Under the pieces are notes generated by a model. The model was not told the origin of the DNA. It made no database searches and saw only the letters and a program-made list of their open reading frames with translations. From Lachnospiraceae bacterium (lineage in GTDB: Bacteria; Bacillota; Clostridia; Lachnospirales; Lachnospiraceae): a stretch of DNA of 34,484 bases. Numbering within the stretch: position 1 is the first letter of the stretch; the number at the start of each line of letters is the position of its first letter. Below, piece after piece: positions 1-7,781 of this stretch. The stretch lies in the NCBI GenBank assembly GCA_015056885.1, contig SVFL01000031.1, positions 1 to 34,484 of the forward strand, written 5' to 3'. Both the position numbers and the translations under genes were made by a program.

Positions 1-131
1 AGAAAGAACTATTACCTGATTGACACTAGGACAATTATATCATGGGCTTAACTAAGCCTATTGAACAAAATAAATTAAGTTATCAAGGTACATTTATGTA
101 TCTAAAAAATATTATACGAGGGGGAATGAAT

Positions 132-809
132 ATGTCAATAATCTACGCTATGAGTGATATCCATGGTTGTCTTTACGAATTCGACCAGGCCTTGTTACTC
201 ATTGACTTATCCGGTGACAGCAAGCTGGTGCTCTGCGGTGATTATGTACACGGGCCGGACAGTTTCGGTGTGCTGGATAAAATTATGGAACTGCAGTATG
301 AATATGGCAGTGATAAGGTTATTGCTCTGCTAGGAAATCATGAGGATATGGTGATGGATGGCAGGTGGCCTATCAGCGGACAGGGCGATGAAGAAGACGG
401 AGATTATGAAGCCAAAGAGGAGCGGTATCTTCAGTGGATGCAGAATTTACCCAGATTCTATGCGGAGGGCAACACCATTTTTGTACATGCAGGAATTGAT
501 GAAGATTTGGGAGAAATGTGGGAGTATACGGATGACTTTACCTTCACAGAGAAGTTTCCGCCACAGACAGGTAGTTTTTCTTTTGGGATGAATATTGTGG
601 CAGGCCATGTGGGAACGGCAGAGATATCGGAAGATGCCGGATTTCACGATATTTATTTTGATGGGGAAAATCATTATTACATAGACGGAACGGTACTTGA
701 AAGTGGTATGATTCCGATACTTAAGGTGGATACGGAGAAGGATAAGTATTACCGGGTGACGGAGTCGGGGGCATGGATTGTTTTGCCGTATAATGAGGAA
801 TATGCATAA
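132..809 (+). CDS. PPP-type metallophosphatase with altered second motif
   Basis: Calcineurin-like Ser/Thr-phosphatase family protein of about 225 residues. The metal-binding motifs are visible: DIHG at residues 9-12, GNHED at 68-72, then FVHAGI and a late AGHVG histidine. The second motif, normally GDxVDRG, reads GDYVHGP (36-42), so the Asp-Arg pair that holds the substrate phosphate is missing. The first Asp of the motif is kept, so metal binding may survive. The start is the second of two nearby in-frame ATGs, because the run GAGGGGG at 118-124 sits 7 bases upstream of it. The next gene, 14 bases on, is a related phosphatase with an intact motif, so the two probably form an operon. Family assignment is secure. 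Substrate (phosphoprotein, dinucleotide or other) cannot be read from sequence. Confidence 0.85.
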   Translation: MSIIYAMSDIHGCLYEFDQALLLIDLSGDSKLVLCGDYVHGPDSFGVLDKIMELQYEYGSDKVIALLGNHEDMVMDGRWPISGQGDEEDGDYEAKEERYLQWMQNLPRFYAEGNTIFVHAGIDEDLGEMWEYTDDFTFTEKFPPQTGSFSFGMNIVAGHVGTAEISEDAGFHDIYFDGENHYYIDGTVLESGMIPILKVDTEKDKYYRVTESGAWIVLPYNEEYA

Positions 810-823
810 GACGGAGGTTTGCA

Positions 824-1534
824 ATGCGATACATTATCTCAGATATCCATGGATGTTACGAAGAATACAAAGCTTTACTTGTGAAAATTAATTTTTCGGA
901 TGAGGACGAATTGTATGTTCTGGGCGATGCCATGGACCGTGGGCCGGAGCCCATTAAAGTGATTCAGGATTTGATGAGTCGCCCTAATGTTACGTATATT
1001 ATTGGCAACCATGACTATGTTATGCTACGTCTTATGAAACGATTGATGGTGGAGATTACAGAGGAAAACTGGGAATCCCATCTTACGGAAGAGGATTTAA
1101 TTGACTATAGCTTCTGGATGAAGGATGGCGGCGATGTAACAGTGCGACAGTTTCGGATGTTGTCGGAGTGGGACCGTATGGATATTCTGGATTATCTGGA
1201 GGAAGCGTCGGTGTATGAGGTGCTAAAGCATGAGGATAAGCGGTATGTGTTGGTTCATGCAGGCATTTTTGATTATGTGGAAGAAAAGGATTTGGACAAA
1301 TACTTCTTTACCAGTTTTATTTTCCACAGGGCGGATTATACCCGAAGGTATTTTACAGATGAAAGAACATATCTGGTTACCGGACATACGCCGACGATAC
1401 ATATCAGGGAGGACAGGCAGTCGTTGGTTTATGAGGGAAATGGACATATTGCACTGGACTGTGGATGTGTATTTGGTGGGAAACTGGCGGCGTATTGTGT
1501 GGAGACCGGAGAAGTTGCATATGTAGAAGGATAA
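824..1534 (+). CDS. PPP-type metallophosphatase (Ser/Thr phosphatase family)
   Basis: Metallophosphoesterase of 236 residues with all classical motifs: SDIHG (6-10), GDAMDRG (34-40), GNHD (61-64), LVHAGI and TGHTPT near the C terminus. These residues coordinate the two metals and the phosphate in the PPP/ApaH-like family. It is a short single-domain enzyme with no signal peptide, so it should act in the cytosol on phosphoproteins or nucleotides. The ribosome binding site ACGGAGG lies just upstream of the ATG. It follows the first phosphatase by 14 bases and a terminator comes right after it, so the two genes make a compact bicistronic unit. The pair may be a duplication in which one copy diverged. 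Confidence 0.9.
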   Translation: MRYIISDIHGCYEEYKALLVKINFSDEDELYVLGDAMDRGPEPIKVIQDLMSRPNVTYIIGNHDYVMLRLMKRLMVEITEENWESHLTEEDLIDYSFWMKDGGDVTVRQFRMLSEWDRMDILDYLEEASVYEVLKHEDKRYVLVHAGIFDYVEEKDLDKYFFTSFIFHRADYTRRYFTDERTYLVTGHTPTIHIREDRQSLVYEGNGHIALDCGCVFGGKLAAYCVETGEVAYVEG

Positions 1535-1543
1535 TGATAAGTG

Positions 1544-1580
1544 CAGGCAGGTGAAAATCTGTCTGTCTTTTTCTTTTTTT
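1544..1580 (+). terminator. Rho-independent terminator of the phosphatase pair
   Basis: CAGGCAG (1544-1550) pairs with CTGTCTG (1559-1565) with one G-T pair and an 8-base loop. A T-rich tract interrupted by single C bases follows directly. Confidence 0.8.
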
Positions 1581-1671
1581 ATTTCCAATATCTCTCAGTA
1601 TATGATACAATAGTATAAATATACTGAATATTGAATAGCAGAAGTGTTCTGTAAGATAGGGAGGATGCCTT

Positions 1672-3144
1672 ATGACACAAAAGCGTATGAACGAGACACA
1701 TCGGATAAATTTTGCAGTTCTGGCATGTTACACGCTTCTCACAGTTGCTCTTTCAATTGCTTATTTGTTGGAATATATAAAGGGGAGCAGAACCTTGGAA
1801 TATATTGCAGGATTTTCCCTGTTGAATCTGGGGCCCTATATTGCATATGCGGTAACCTATTTCAAAAATAAGGAATCTGCACTGGCGAAGTATATTTTTA
1901 GTATAGGGTTTTCTGTGTTGTATGCCTTTGTGTTGTTGACGGCAGCTGTTCCAACCACCTTTGTGTACATATTCCTGATACTTTTCATAATTATTCCATA
2001 CGGAGATATGAAACTTTGTTATATTACCGGCGGAATTGCTGTCATTGCCAATATTGTATCTGTTGTGATGGGATTCGTGACAGGAGCTCTTACAGCAAAA
2101 GATTTGGCCATGGTTGAGATTCAGATAATATCAATTGTGTTTGCTGCAATATTTACCGGACTGGCCACTAAGGTAATTGGTCAGGTAAGTGCTCAGCGTA
2201 TGGGCGAAATAAATGAGGAAAAGGAAAAGATAGATTCTCTGCTGGCGCATACATTGGAGGTGTCAAAGGGAATTTCTGCGGACATTGATTCGGTGTATGC
2301 TCAAATGGAGATGTTGGATCAATCAGTTTCTACCACCAAGGAATCTATGAATGAGGTATCTGTTGGTGTTAATGAGACGGCAGGTGCCATGCAGGCGCAG
2401 CTGGTGCAGACTGAAGAGATAGTGGAGCAGGTCCGCAAGGCCAAAATGGTTTCTCAGAATATTGCGGAAAATGTGCAGCAGACAGAAGACACTATTCTTG
2501 TAGGTAAAGAGAATATTGAAAAGCTGCTTACTCATGTTGGTCAGTCGGAATCTGCAAGTGCACTTGTAGCTGAAAAGATGACTGAATTGACAGAGAATAC
2601 AAAAAAGATGCATTCTATCCTGGAGCTGATTAATTCTGTTACAAGCCAGACCAGTTTGCTGAGCCTGAATGCTTCTATTGAGGCAGCCAGAGCCGGTGAG
2701 GCGGGTAGAGGCTTTGCGGTCGTTGCAGGGGAGATTTCCAGTCTTGCCAACCAGACCAGTGATGCTACAGTCAATATTGCGCAGTTGATTGATGGAATCA
2801 CCGGTTCCATAGAAGAAGTATTTCAATCAATTAATCAGCTTATGGAGAGTAATAAGGAGCAGAATCAGTCGGCAGAGACCATGGCTCACAATTTTGAGAA
2901 GATTGAGGCATGCTCACGTAGTATTTATGAGGTGAGTTCACAATTGGAAAGCCTGGTTAGTGAGCTTACCAGATCCAATGAGAATATTGTGGAGAATATC
3001 AATACTGTGTCTGCGGTTTCAGAAGAGGTGTCGGCTCATGCCAGCGAGACGCTTGCTGAAAGCGAAGCCAATGCGCAGGTGGTGGATGAGATTACCAAAG
3101 TAATTATGGCTCTGAATGATAAGGCCAAACAGTTGAGTCAGTAA
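1672..3144 (+). CDS. Methyl-accepting chemotaxis protein, polytopic membrane type
   Basis: Chemoreceptor of 490 residues. Residues about 12-170 hold roughly six hydrophobic segments with very short loops, so there is no large extracellular ligand-binding domain and no obvious HAMP. From about 175 onward it is long heptad-repeat coiled coil. The conserved hairpin tip that contacts CheA/CheW lies near 325-352, with [18 protein letters not shown] followed by GRGFAVVA. Length and architecture suggest a receptor sensing membrane state, energy level or a small hydrophobic signal rather than a periplasmic ligand. The ribosome binding site AGGGAGG is just upstream. The gene stands alone and converges on the hydrogenase-receptor gene, sharing a terminator with it. 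No CheW-binding pentapeptide tail was seen. Confidence 0.93.
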   Translation: MTQKRMNETHRINFAVLACYTLLTVALSIAYLLEYIKGSRTLEYIAGFSLLNLGPYIAYAVTYFKNKESALAKYIFSIGFSVLYAFVLLTAAVPTTFVYIFLILFIIIPYGDMKLCYITGGIAVIANIVSVVMGFVTGALTAKDLAMVEIQIISIVFAAIFTGLATKVIGQVSAQRMGEINEEKEKIDSLLAHTLEVSKGISADIDSVYAQMEMLDQSVSTTKESMNEVSVGVNETAGAMQAQLVQTEEIVEQVRKAKMVSQNIAENVQQTEDTILVGKENIEKLLTHVGQSESASALVAEKMTELTENTKKMHSILELINSVTSQTSLLSLNASIEAARAGEAGRGFAVVAGEISSLANQTSDATVNIAQLIDGITGSIEEVFQSINQLMESNKEQNQSAETMAHNFEKIEACSRSIYEVSSQLESLVSELTRSNENIVENINTVSAVSEEVSAHASETLAESEANAQVVDEITKVIMALNDKAKQLSQ

Positions 3145-3173
3145 TGAAGTGAATATTTGTGCGAATGGATAAA

Positions 3174-3203
3174 GCGAGCGGAATCTTTGGGGATTCCGCT
3201 CGC
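3174..3203. terminator. Shared hairpin between convergent genes
   Basis: A perfect 12-base stem, GCGAGCGGAATC with its complement, closes a 6-base loop (3186-3191). There is no strong T tract, but its position between convergent genes supports a bidirectional terminator. A weaker outer GGATAA/TTATCC pairing surrounds it. Confidence 0.65.
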
Positions 3204-3250
3204 TGTTATGTTATCCGTTTCTTGAGTTATGGTGTGACTAATTCGGCCAC

Positions 3251-5185
3251 TTATTCACGATGACTTAAAGCTTCCAACCGTCCCTTAACCGTACTGGAAA
3301 TGCCTTTTACTACATCAGACTCTGCAAATACTTCCTGTGTGCAAGCTGCCAGATTGGTAAGGCGGTCATTAATATCCGCGATGGAGTGGGTCAGTTCTTC
3401 GGTTTCCTGCATCAGTTCCTGAATAGCCTTGACGATTTCTTCACGGTTCATATCGCTTTGCTCTGCCATGATGCGGCTGGATTCTGCCAGTGCCTTGACC
3501 TCGTCTGCAACCACGGCAAAACCCTTGCCGGCAGCGCCGCTACGGGAGGCTTCCACGGCAGCATTCAGAGACAGAATGGTGGTCTGGCTGGCGATGCGGG
3601 AGACGTTTTCGTTATTTTTCTCCAACTGATTTAACAGTGCCTGAATGCTGGTAAAGGAGCTTTCCAGACTGCCGCAAAATTCGGAAATTCTTGTCATGGC
3701 AGCACTGATTGCATTGCTTTCTTCGGCATTGACAGAGTTGCCTTGAAGCATTCCGTCGATGGAGGAATTAAGTGCTTCAAAATCTTCCGCAATGAAGCTG
3801 GAAATCTCTTCGTTCTTGCGAAGGATTCGGTTGTTTTGCTCCTCCAACTGCAGGGAGAACTGTTGCACTTCATTTTTGATATAGTGAATACAGTTTGCCG
3901 GAGTGTTGCAACCGTTAAAAATGGCGGAGGCCATTTCTGTACAGTTATTGTAGCCGCAGGCGCCACAGTTGATGCTGCGGTCATCGGAGGTATATTTGCC
4001 AAGCTTTTCAAATACAGTGTTTAACTGGAATGAGGTTGGCTCCCGCAGGGAGATTGTGGAGGATTTATCGGTATATTTCCTCATAAAATCTTCCATTTTC
4101 AATCTTCCAAATTTACGGTTCAGCCACCACAGGCGTTGCTTTGGTGACAGTAGCTTGGAGAAGGGATGGAATGCATTCTTTTTCTTGCTTTGAGCTTTAA
4201 TTTTCTCGATATTGTAATAGTTTTCTTCAGATTCGCTTTTTTCCTCTTCAATACCGGTTCCGTACAGGCAACCGCGCTCGCAATTCAAAATATCTACCAT
4301 GAAGGGCAGATGGTCGTTTCGCTGCACACGTTTCTTATAATCCTTAAGGAATTCGTAAGCACGCTTTTCGCCTTCTACCTGACGGACAAATACATCCTCA
4401 CCACAGAACCAGTATACATTCTCCTTTAAGCCGCCGGGCATGGGGTAGATGGAGCCCAGGCCATAGGACACTTCATCTGAGATGCTCTCTCCCATGATAT
4501 TGTGTCTGCGCACATATTCCATGAGGTGTGCAAAGGTCAGATTATAAGAAACATAACCGTTGGTGTTGGGGTCTGTAATCTCAGCCTTTTTGGCAATGCA
4601 AGGGCTGATAAAAGCAAGCTTATCTGTGATATTCATGTACTTTTTGGCATAGATTGCGGTACACATCATGGGGCTGTGGATGGGTACCAGTTTCTTGATA
4701 AGTTCGGGCTCGTAGTGTTCTATGTAATTGATGATTGCCGGGCAGGGCTGAGAGATGCCGCCGGTAAAGTTGTTTTTGGAAATATAATTGATATAGGCCC
4801 AAGTGGTGATATCTGCACCAAAACTAACACTGATGATATGGTTGACGCCCAATTTCTTCAGACCGCCCAGAACCCGTTCGTATTGGTCAGGATAGTTGGC
4901 CTTGAAAGCCGGAGCCAGAATGACAGAGATGCGCTGGCCTTTTCTCAGGTCTTCAAAAAACTGCTCGGTATCATCACAAAAGCTACGGGCGTTGTGCTCG
5001 CAGATGTCGAAACAGGCGCCGCAGTTAATACAGTTTTCACTGTGAACCTCAATACGCTGTCCCTGTCCACTGGGAGAGGGTATGGAATAGTTGGCTGTAA
5101 GCACCGGGCAGACCGAAATGCATCGATTACATCCCTGACAGTTCTCGTTAGTATATACTAAAGCATTTGATGTATTCTGACTCAT
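3251..5185 (-). CDS. Sensory [FeFe]-hydrogenase-like protein fused to a chemoreceptor signalling domain
   Basis: A 644-residue cytosolic fusion. Domains in order: two 4Fe-4S ferredoxin clusters (Cys 16/19/22/26 and 52/55/58/62); an [FeFe]-hydrogenase H-cluster domain, about 80-310, with all four cluster ligands (C148, C196, C302, C306); a further Fe-S domain with spacing Cx2Cx4Cx16C (C407, C410, C415, C432); and a C-terminal MCP domain with the hairpin QTTILSLNAAVEASRSG near 534-550. The first H-cluster loop reads QPCP where catalytic enzymes have TSCCP, so the proton-shuttling Cys is replaced by Pro. Known sensory hydrogenases also lose this Cys. There is no membrane segment. I infer a soluble H2 or redox sensor signalling to CheA. 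The start is the ATG at 5185, 6 bases after AAAGGAG; an in-frame TTG two codons upstream abuts that site. A TetR gene is divergent. Confidence 0.92.
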   Translation of the reverse strand: MSQNTSNALVYTNENCQGCNRCISVCPVLTANYSIPSPSGQGQRIEVHSENCINCGACFDICEHNARSFCDDTEQFFEDLRKGQRISVILAPAFKANYPDQYERVLGGLKKLGVNHIISVSFGADITTWAYINYISKNNFTGGISQPCPAIINYIEHYEPELIKKLVPIHSPMMCTAIYAKKYMNITDKLAFISPCIAKKAEITDPNTNGYVSYNLTFAHLMEYVRRHNIMGESISDEVSYGLGSIYPMPGGLKENVYWFCGEDVFVRQVEGEKRAYEFLKDYKKRVQRNDHLPFMVDILNCERGCLYGTGIEEEKSESEENYYNIEKIKAQSKKKNAFHPFSKLLSPKQRLWWLNRKFGRLKMEDFMRKYTDKSSTISLREPTSFQLNTVFEKLGKYTSDDRSINCGACGYNNCTEMASAIFNGCNTPANCIHYIKNEVQQFSLQLEEQNNRILRKNEEISSFIAEDFEALNSSIDGMLQGNSVNAEESNAISAAMTRISEFCGSLESSFTSIQALLNQLEKNNENVSRIASQTTILSLNAAVEASRSGAAGKGFAVVADEVKALAESSRIMAEQSDMNREEIVKAIQELMQETEELTHSIADINDRLTNLAACTQEVFAESDVVKGISSTVKGRLEALSHRE

Positions 5186-5251
5186 AGGCAACTCCTTTAT
5201 CTTTCGTAAGTATGCGTTTTAACATATACGGTTAAGCGTGCACCTATGAAT

Positions 5252-5280
5252 ATTATACTAAGTTGATAAAGTTTTTTCAA
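5252..5280 (-). promoter_or_regulatory. Promoter of the hydrogenase-chemoreceptor gene
   Basis: On the minus strand, TTGAAA (5280-5275), a 17-base spacer and TATAAT (5257-5252) match a housekeeping promoter. It leaves a leader of about 60 bases and lies back to back with the TetR promoter. Confidence 0.7.
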
Positions 5281-5303
5281 TATTAATTAAATTGATTGAC
5301 AAC

Positions 5304-5333
5304 TTGACAAGAAAATATAAGAAGTAGTATAAT
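5304..5333 (+). promoter_or_regulatory. Promoter of the TetR gene
   Basis: A consensus TTGACA (5304-5309), an 18-base spacer and TATAAT (5328-5333). A second TTGACA begins 8 bases upstream. The operator palindrome starts 8 bases after the -10 box, at the expected transcription start. Confidence 0.8.
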
Positions 5334-5340
5334 AAAACAA

Positions 5341-5354
5341 ATGTTACGTAACAT
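5341..5354. promoter_or_regulatory. Palindromic operator, probably TetR autoregulatory
   Basis: ATGTTACGTAACAT is a perfect 14-base palindrome covering the predicted transcription start, a usual place for a TetR-family repressor site. The TTAC half recurs a few bases later in CATAGTTACG. About 60 bases separate it from the divergent hydrogenase -35 box, so control of both genes is possible. Confidence 0.65.
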
Positions 5355-5377
5355 AGTTACGAGAAAGGTGTGAGTAG

Positions 5378-5986
5378 ATGCCCCCAAAAGCAAAATATAC
5401 ACGGGAAGAGATAGTGCAAATGGCTTTGGAAATGGCCAGAACAAAGGGAATTGATGCTGTTGTAGCCAGAGATTTGGCCAAGGAACTAGGGACCTCTACT
5501 TCTCCGATTTTTACTACATTTAAGAATATGGAAGAGCTTCATCAGGAAGTGCGTAAATTAGCTTTGAAGGAATTTGAATCTTACGTTAGCGATGCGCTAA
5601 AGTTTACCCCGGCTTTTAAATATGTGGGTATGAAGATGATAGAGTTTGCAATGATAGAGCCGAAGCTATTTCAACTTGTGTATATGCGTGAGCATGACGG
5701 GAGTCAGACATTTGCCATGTTAGTTGAGGAACTGGGTGATACGGTAGGTGTTTGTATTGAAATCATGCAGAAGGAATACTCATTGTCCAGAGAGGATGCA
5801 GAGGTCTTGTTCCGCCAGGTGTGGCTGCATACCTTTGGGATTTGTGTATTGGTGGCGGGAAAGGTTTGTCGACTTACACCGGAAGAAATATCTGAGATGT
5901 TAAGTATGGAGTTTAAGGGGGCATTGATGTTGATTAAATCAGGAACCTTTAAGGCGGATCCTGTATATTCAGTGGAAAATAAATAG
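5378..5986 (+). CDS. TetR/AcrR-family transcriptional regulator
   Basis: A 202-residue one-component repressor. Residues about 8-52 form the TetR helix-turn-helix, with TREEIVQMALEMARTKGID leading into a recognition helix containing GTSTSPIFTTFKN. The all-helical C-terminal part is the ligand-binding and dimerisation domain; its ligand is not recognisable. It is preceded by a near-perfect promoter with a palindrome at the start site, so it probably represses itself. Its closest potential targets are the divergent hydrogenase-chemoreceptor gene and the downstream creatininase-family gene, although a terminator separates it from the latter. Confidence 0.92.
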   Translation: MPPKAKYTREEIVQMALEMARTKGIDAVVARDLAKELGTSTSPIFTTFKNMEELHQEVRKLALKEFESYVSDALKFTPAFKYVGMKMIEFAMIEPKLFQLVYMREHDGSQTFAMLVEELGDTVGVCIEIMQKEYSLSREDAEVLFRQVWLHTFGICVLVAGKVCRLTPEEISEMLSMEFKGALMLIKSGTFKADPVYSVENK

Positions 5987-6009
5987 TATTTATAAAGAGC
6001 CGGACGCTT

Positions 6010-6050
6010 AGACGCAGAGCCCATTACGTGATGGTTGTTCTGCGTCTTTT
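6010..6050 (+). terminator. Rho-independent terminator after the TetR gene
   Basis: AGACGCAGA (6010-6018) pairs with TCTGCGTCT (6039-6047), followed by TTTT. The 20-base loop contains a nested CCAT/ATGG stem. The preceding 20 bases resemble those before the terminator near 10.1 kb. Confidence 0.8.
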
Positions 6051-6077
6051 GCTTCAATGAGAACATTGTATTATAAA
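6049..6077 (+). promoter_or_regulatory. Possible promoter of the creatininase-family gene
   Basis: TTGCTT (6049-6054), a 17-base spacer and TATAAA (6072-6077). The -35 box is weak and overlaps the terminator T tract, so this is tentative. Confidence 0.35.
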
Positions 6078-6137
6078 TAATTGAGGTGAAAAAGGCGCCC
6101 TATAACCGGGAAAATCTGTTTGCAAAGGAGATTTTAT

Positions 6138-6983
6138 ATGTTTACATCCATTTTTGAGGATACCATGGTTACATGTAATTGGCTGGAAATTGAGAATGCG
6201 GCGGCAGACAAGATACCGGTATTGTTTCCATTAGGCGTTATTGAGGAACATGGACCGCACTTGACTCTGGCTTCGGATATTAATTGGAGCTATTGTATGT
6301 GCAAAATGGTGAAGGATAAATTGCAACAGAAGGGCTGTGAAAGTATCATTGCACCGCCTTACTATTGGGGTATCAATCATTGTACCGGCGGTTTTCCGGG
6401 AAGCTTTTCACTGAAGATGGAAACTATGCAGCAGGTGTTGTTTGAGCTGTTTGAGAATCTGCAAAATTTTGGATTTGCAGAGGTGTACTGTTTCAGTTAT
6501 CATGGGGATCCGGCTCATGTGAGAGCCATTGAGGGCGCAATCAGGAAAGCCAATGATGAGTTGGATATTCAGGTTCGATTGGTGGTGGAAGCAATGGATT
6601 TGCGGCTGTATGGTTGGAAGGGAGACGAGGATTTCCTTTTGGTATCAAATCCGCCGTATCCTATGGAGTGGTTTGAAGAGCAGGACCCTTCAGAGCAGGA
6701 GCTTTACGATATTCATGCAGGAGCTTTTGAGACGGCAGTCATGAATTGTATGTGTCCGGAACAGGTGGATCTGAAGAAAGCCTGCGAGCTAAAATCTTCA
6801 TCATTGACCAAAGAAGGCATGAAGAAATGGCGTCTGGGTGGAGAGGCAACCAAGGAGGTTGTGCCTTTGGGCTATGCAGGTAACCCGGCAGGATACGAAA
6901 TGGTGAGTAAGCATGTGGAAGAAATGCTTGATTTGCAGGCGGAAGACATTGCCAATGGAATTGTCAAATTTGCAGAGGGTTGA
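6138..6983 (+). CDS. Creatininase-family amidohydrolase
   Basis: A 281-residue protein of the creatininase superfamily (creatinine amidohydrolase, MftE/ArfB-like), metal-dependent cytosolic hydrolases of amide or formamide bonds. The metal-site signature is visible in LGVIEEHGPHLTLASD (E36, H38, D47) and a later FSYHGDP (H122 region) stands where the family has NGHGGN. The conserved GGFPGSFSL segment before it corresponds to the family's FPGT loop. The ATG at 6138 lies 7 bases after AAAGGAG. It is followed after one base by an acetyltransferase pseudogene. The HGDP variation means the substrate may differ from creatinine. No neighbouring creatine, riboflavin or mycofactocin genes indicate a pathway. 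Confidence 0.85.
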   Translation: MFTSIFEDTMVTCNWLEIENAAADKIPVLFPLGVIEEHGPHLTLASDINWSYCMCKMVKDKLQQKGCESIIAPPYYWGINHCTGGFPGSFSLKMETMQQVLFELFENLQNFGFAEVYCFSYHGDPAHVRAIEGAIRKANDELDIQVRLVVEAMDLRLYGWKGDEDFLLVSNPPYPMEWFEEQDPSEQELYDIHAGAFETAVMNCMCPEQVDLKKACELKSSSLTKEGMKKWRLGGEATKEVVPLGYAGNPAGYEMVSKHVEEMLDLQAEDIANGIVKFAEG

Positions 6984-6984
6984 T

Positions 6985-7288
6985 ATGTACGAGAAAATAA
7001 GAATAGAAAAGTTGAAAACAGAGAATGCCAATGTAATTGTGAATTGGTGTAAAGATAAAGATGAAGATTTTCTTAGACAGTGGGCTGGAAGAGGGTATAT
7101 CTATCCGCTAACTGAAACTCAGATTAGTGAGAGATTGGAAGATTTATTTTAGATTCGTCAGTTACGGGGAAAGGTCTAGGACGGAAGTGCTACAAATGTT
7201 TTTGCAACAAAAATGCGGTTTTGTTGAGACAGGACGTGCGGAAAGACCTAATGGGTGGAAAGCCATTAATATGAAAAAAGTTTTGTAA
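6985..7288 (+). pseudogene. Decayed GNAT acetyltransferase
   Basis: Pieces of one GNAT protein lie in three different frames. Frame 1 (6985-7152) encodes an N-terminal part starting MYEKIRIEKLKTENANVIVN and ending ERLEDLF before a stop. About 10-35 bases later another frame reads LDSSVTGKGLGRKCYK, containing the acetyl-CoA loop GKGLGR. A third frame reads CGFVETGRAERPNGWKAINM, a typical GNAT C terminus, ending at TAA 7286-7288. The whole is only about 100 codons where a GNAT needs about 150, so the core strands are deleted and at least two frameshifts followed. An intact GNAT gene begins 16 bases downstream. The start codon has an AGAGGG site and would be coupled to the creatininase stop. Confidence 0.75.
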
Positions 7289-7303
7289 CGATTTGGAGAG
7301 AAT

Positions 7304-7741
7304 ATGCATATTAGAATCATGAAATCAGAAGACCTTCCTGCCTGTGCAGAAATTCTATGTAGTGTATACAATAATGAACTCTGGAAGTGTAGGTGGAGTA
7401 AGGAAAAGGCAGTTGAATATCTTACAGAATTTTACCATAGTCAGAAATTTCTCGGATATGTCATGGAAGAGAAAGATGCTGTTTTCGGAGCAATTTTTGT
7501 CCATGAAAAGGTCTGGTGGAATAACAGTGAGGTGTTTGTTGAGGAGATGTTTGTAAGTCCGAAACTACAGCGCAAGGGCTATGGAACCATGCTTTTAAAG
7601 CAGGTGGAAGACTACGTGAAAGAGAAGGGTCTGGCAGGTATCACCCTTTCCACCAACAAATATGCTCCGGCCCCAAACTTCTACCGGAAAAACGGATTTG
7701 AAGTGTCAGAGCATGTTATGTTTATGTATAAGAAAATGTAG
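7304..7741 (+). CDS. GNAT-family N-acetyltransferase
   Basis: A 145-residue acetyl-CoA-dependent acetyltransferase. The core motif A is clear: FVEEMFVSPKLQRKGYGTML contains the (Q/R)xxGxG/A pyrophosphate loop at RKGYGT. Near the C terminus, FYRKNGFEVSEH is the usual closing motif. The start ATG follows GGAGAG. The acceptor substrate is unknown; the size and single-domain form resemble enzymes acting on small amines, antibiotics or protein N termini. It follows the decayed GNAT remnant and precedes a C39-like protein by 40 bases, so it may share a transcript with both. Confidence 0.88.
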   Translation: MHIRIMKSEDLPACAEILCSVYNNELWKCRWSKEKAVEYLTEFYHSQKFLGYVMEEKDAVFGAIFVHEKVWWNNSEVFVEEMFVSPKLQRKGYGTMLLKQVEDYVKEKGLAGITLSTNKYAPAPNFYRKNGFEVSEHVMFMYKKM

Positions 7742-7781
7742 GAGGAAGTTCTCGGCCGCCACAAGAAAAGAAGAGGTTCAT

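Noticed and set aside
3251..5185. Catalytic H2-producing hydrogenase
   Set aside because: The proton-shuttle Cys is replaced by Pro and the chain ends in a chemoreceptor domain, so a sensory role fits better.
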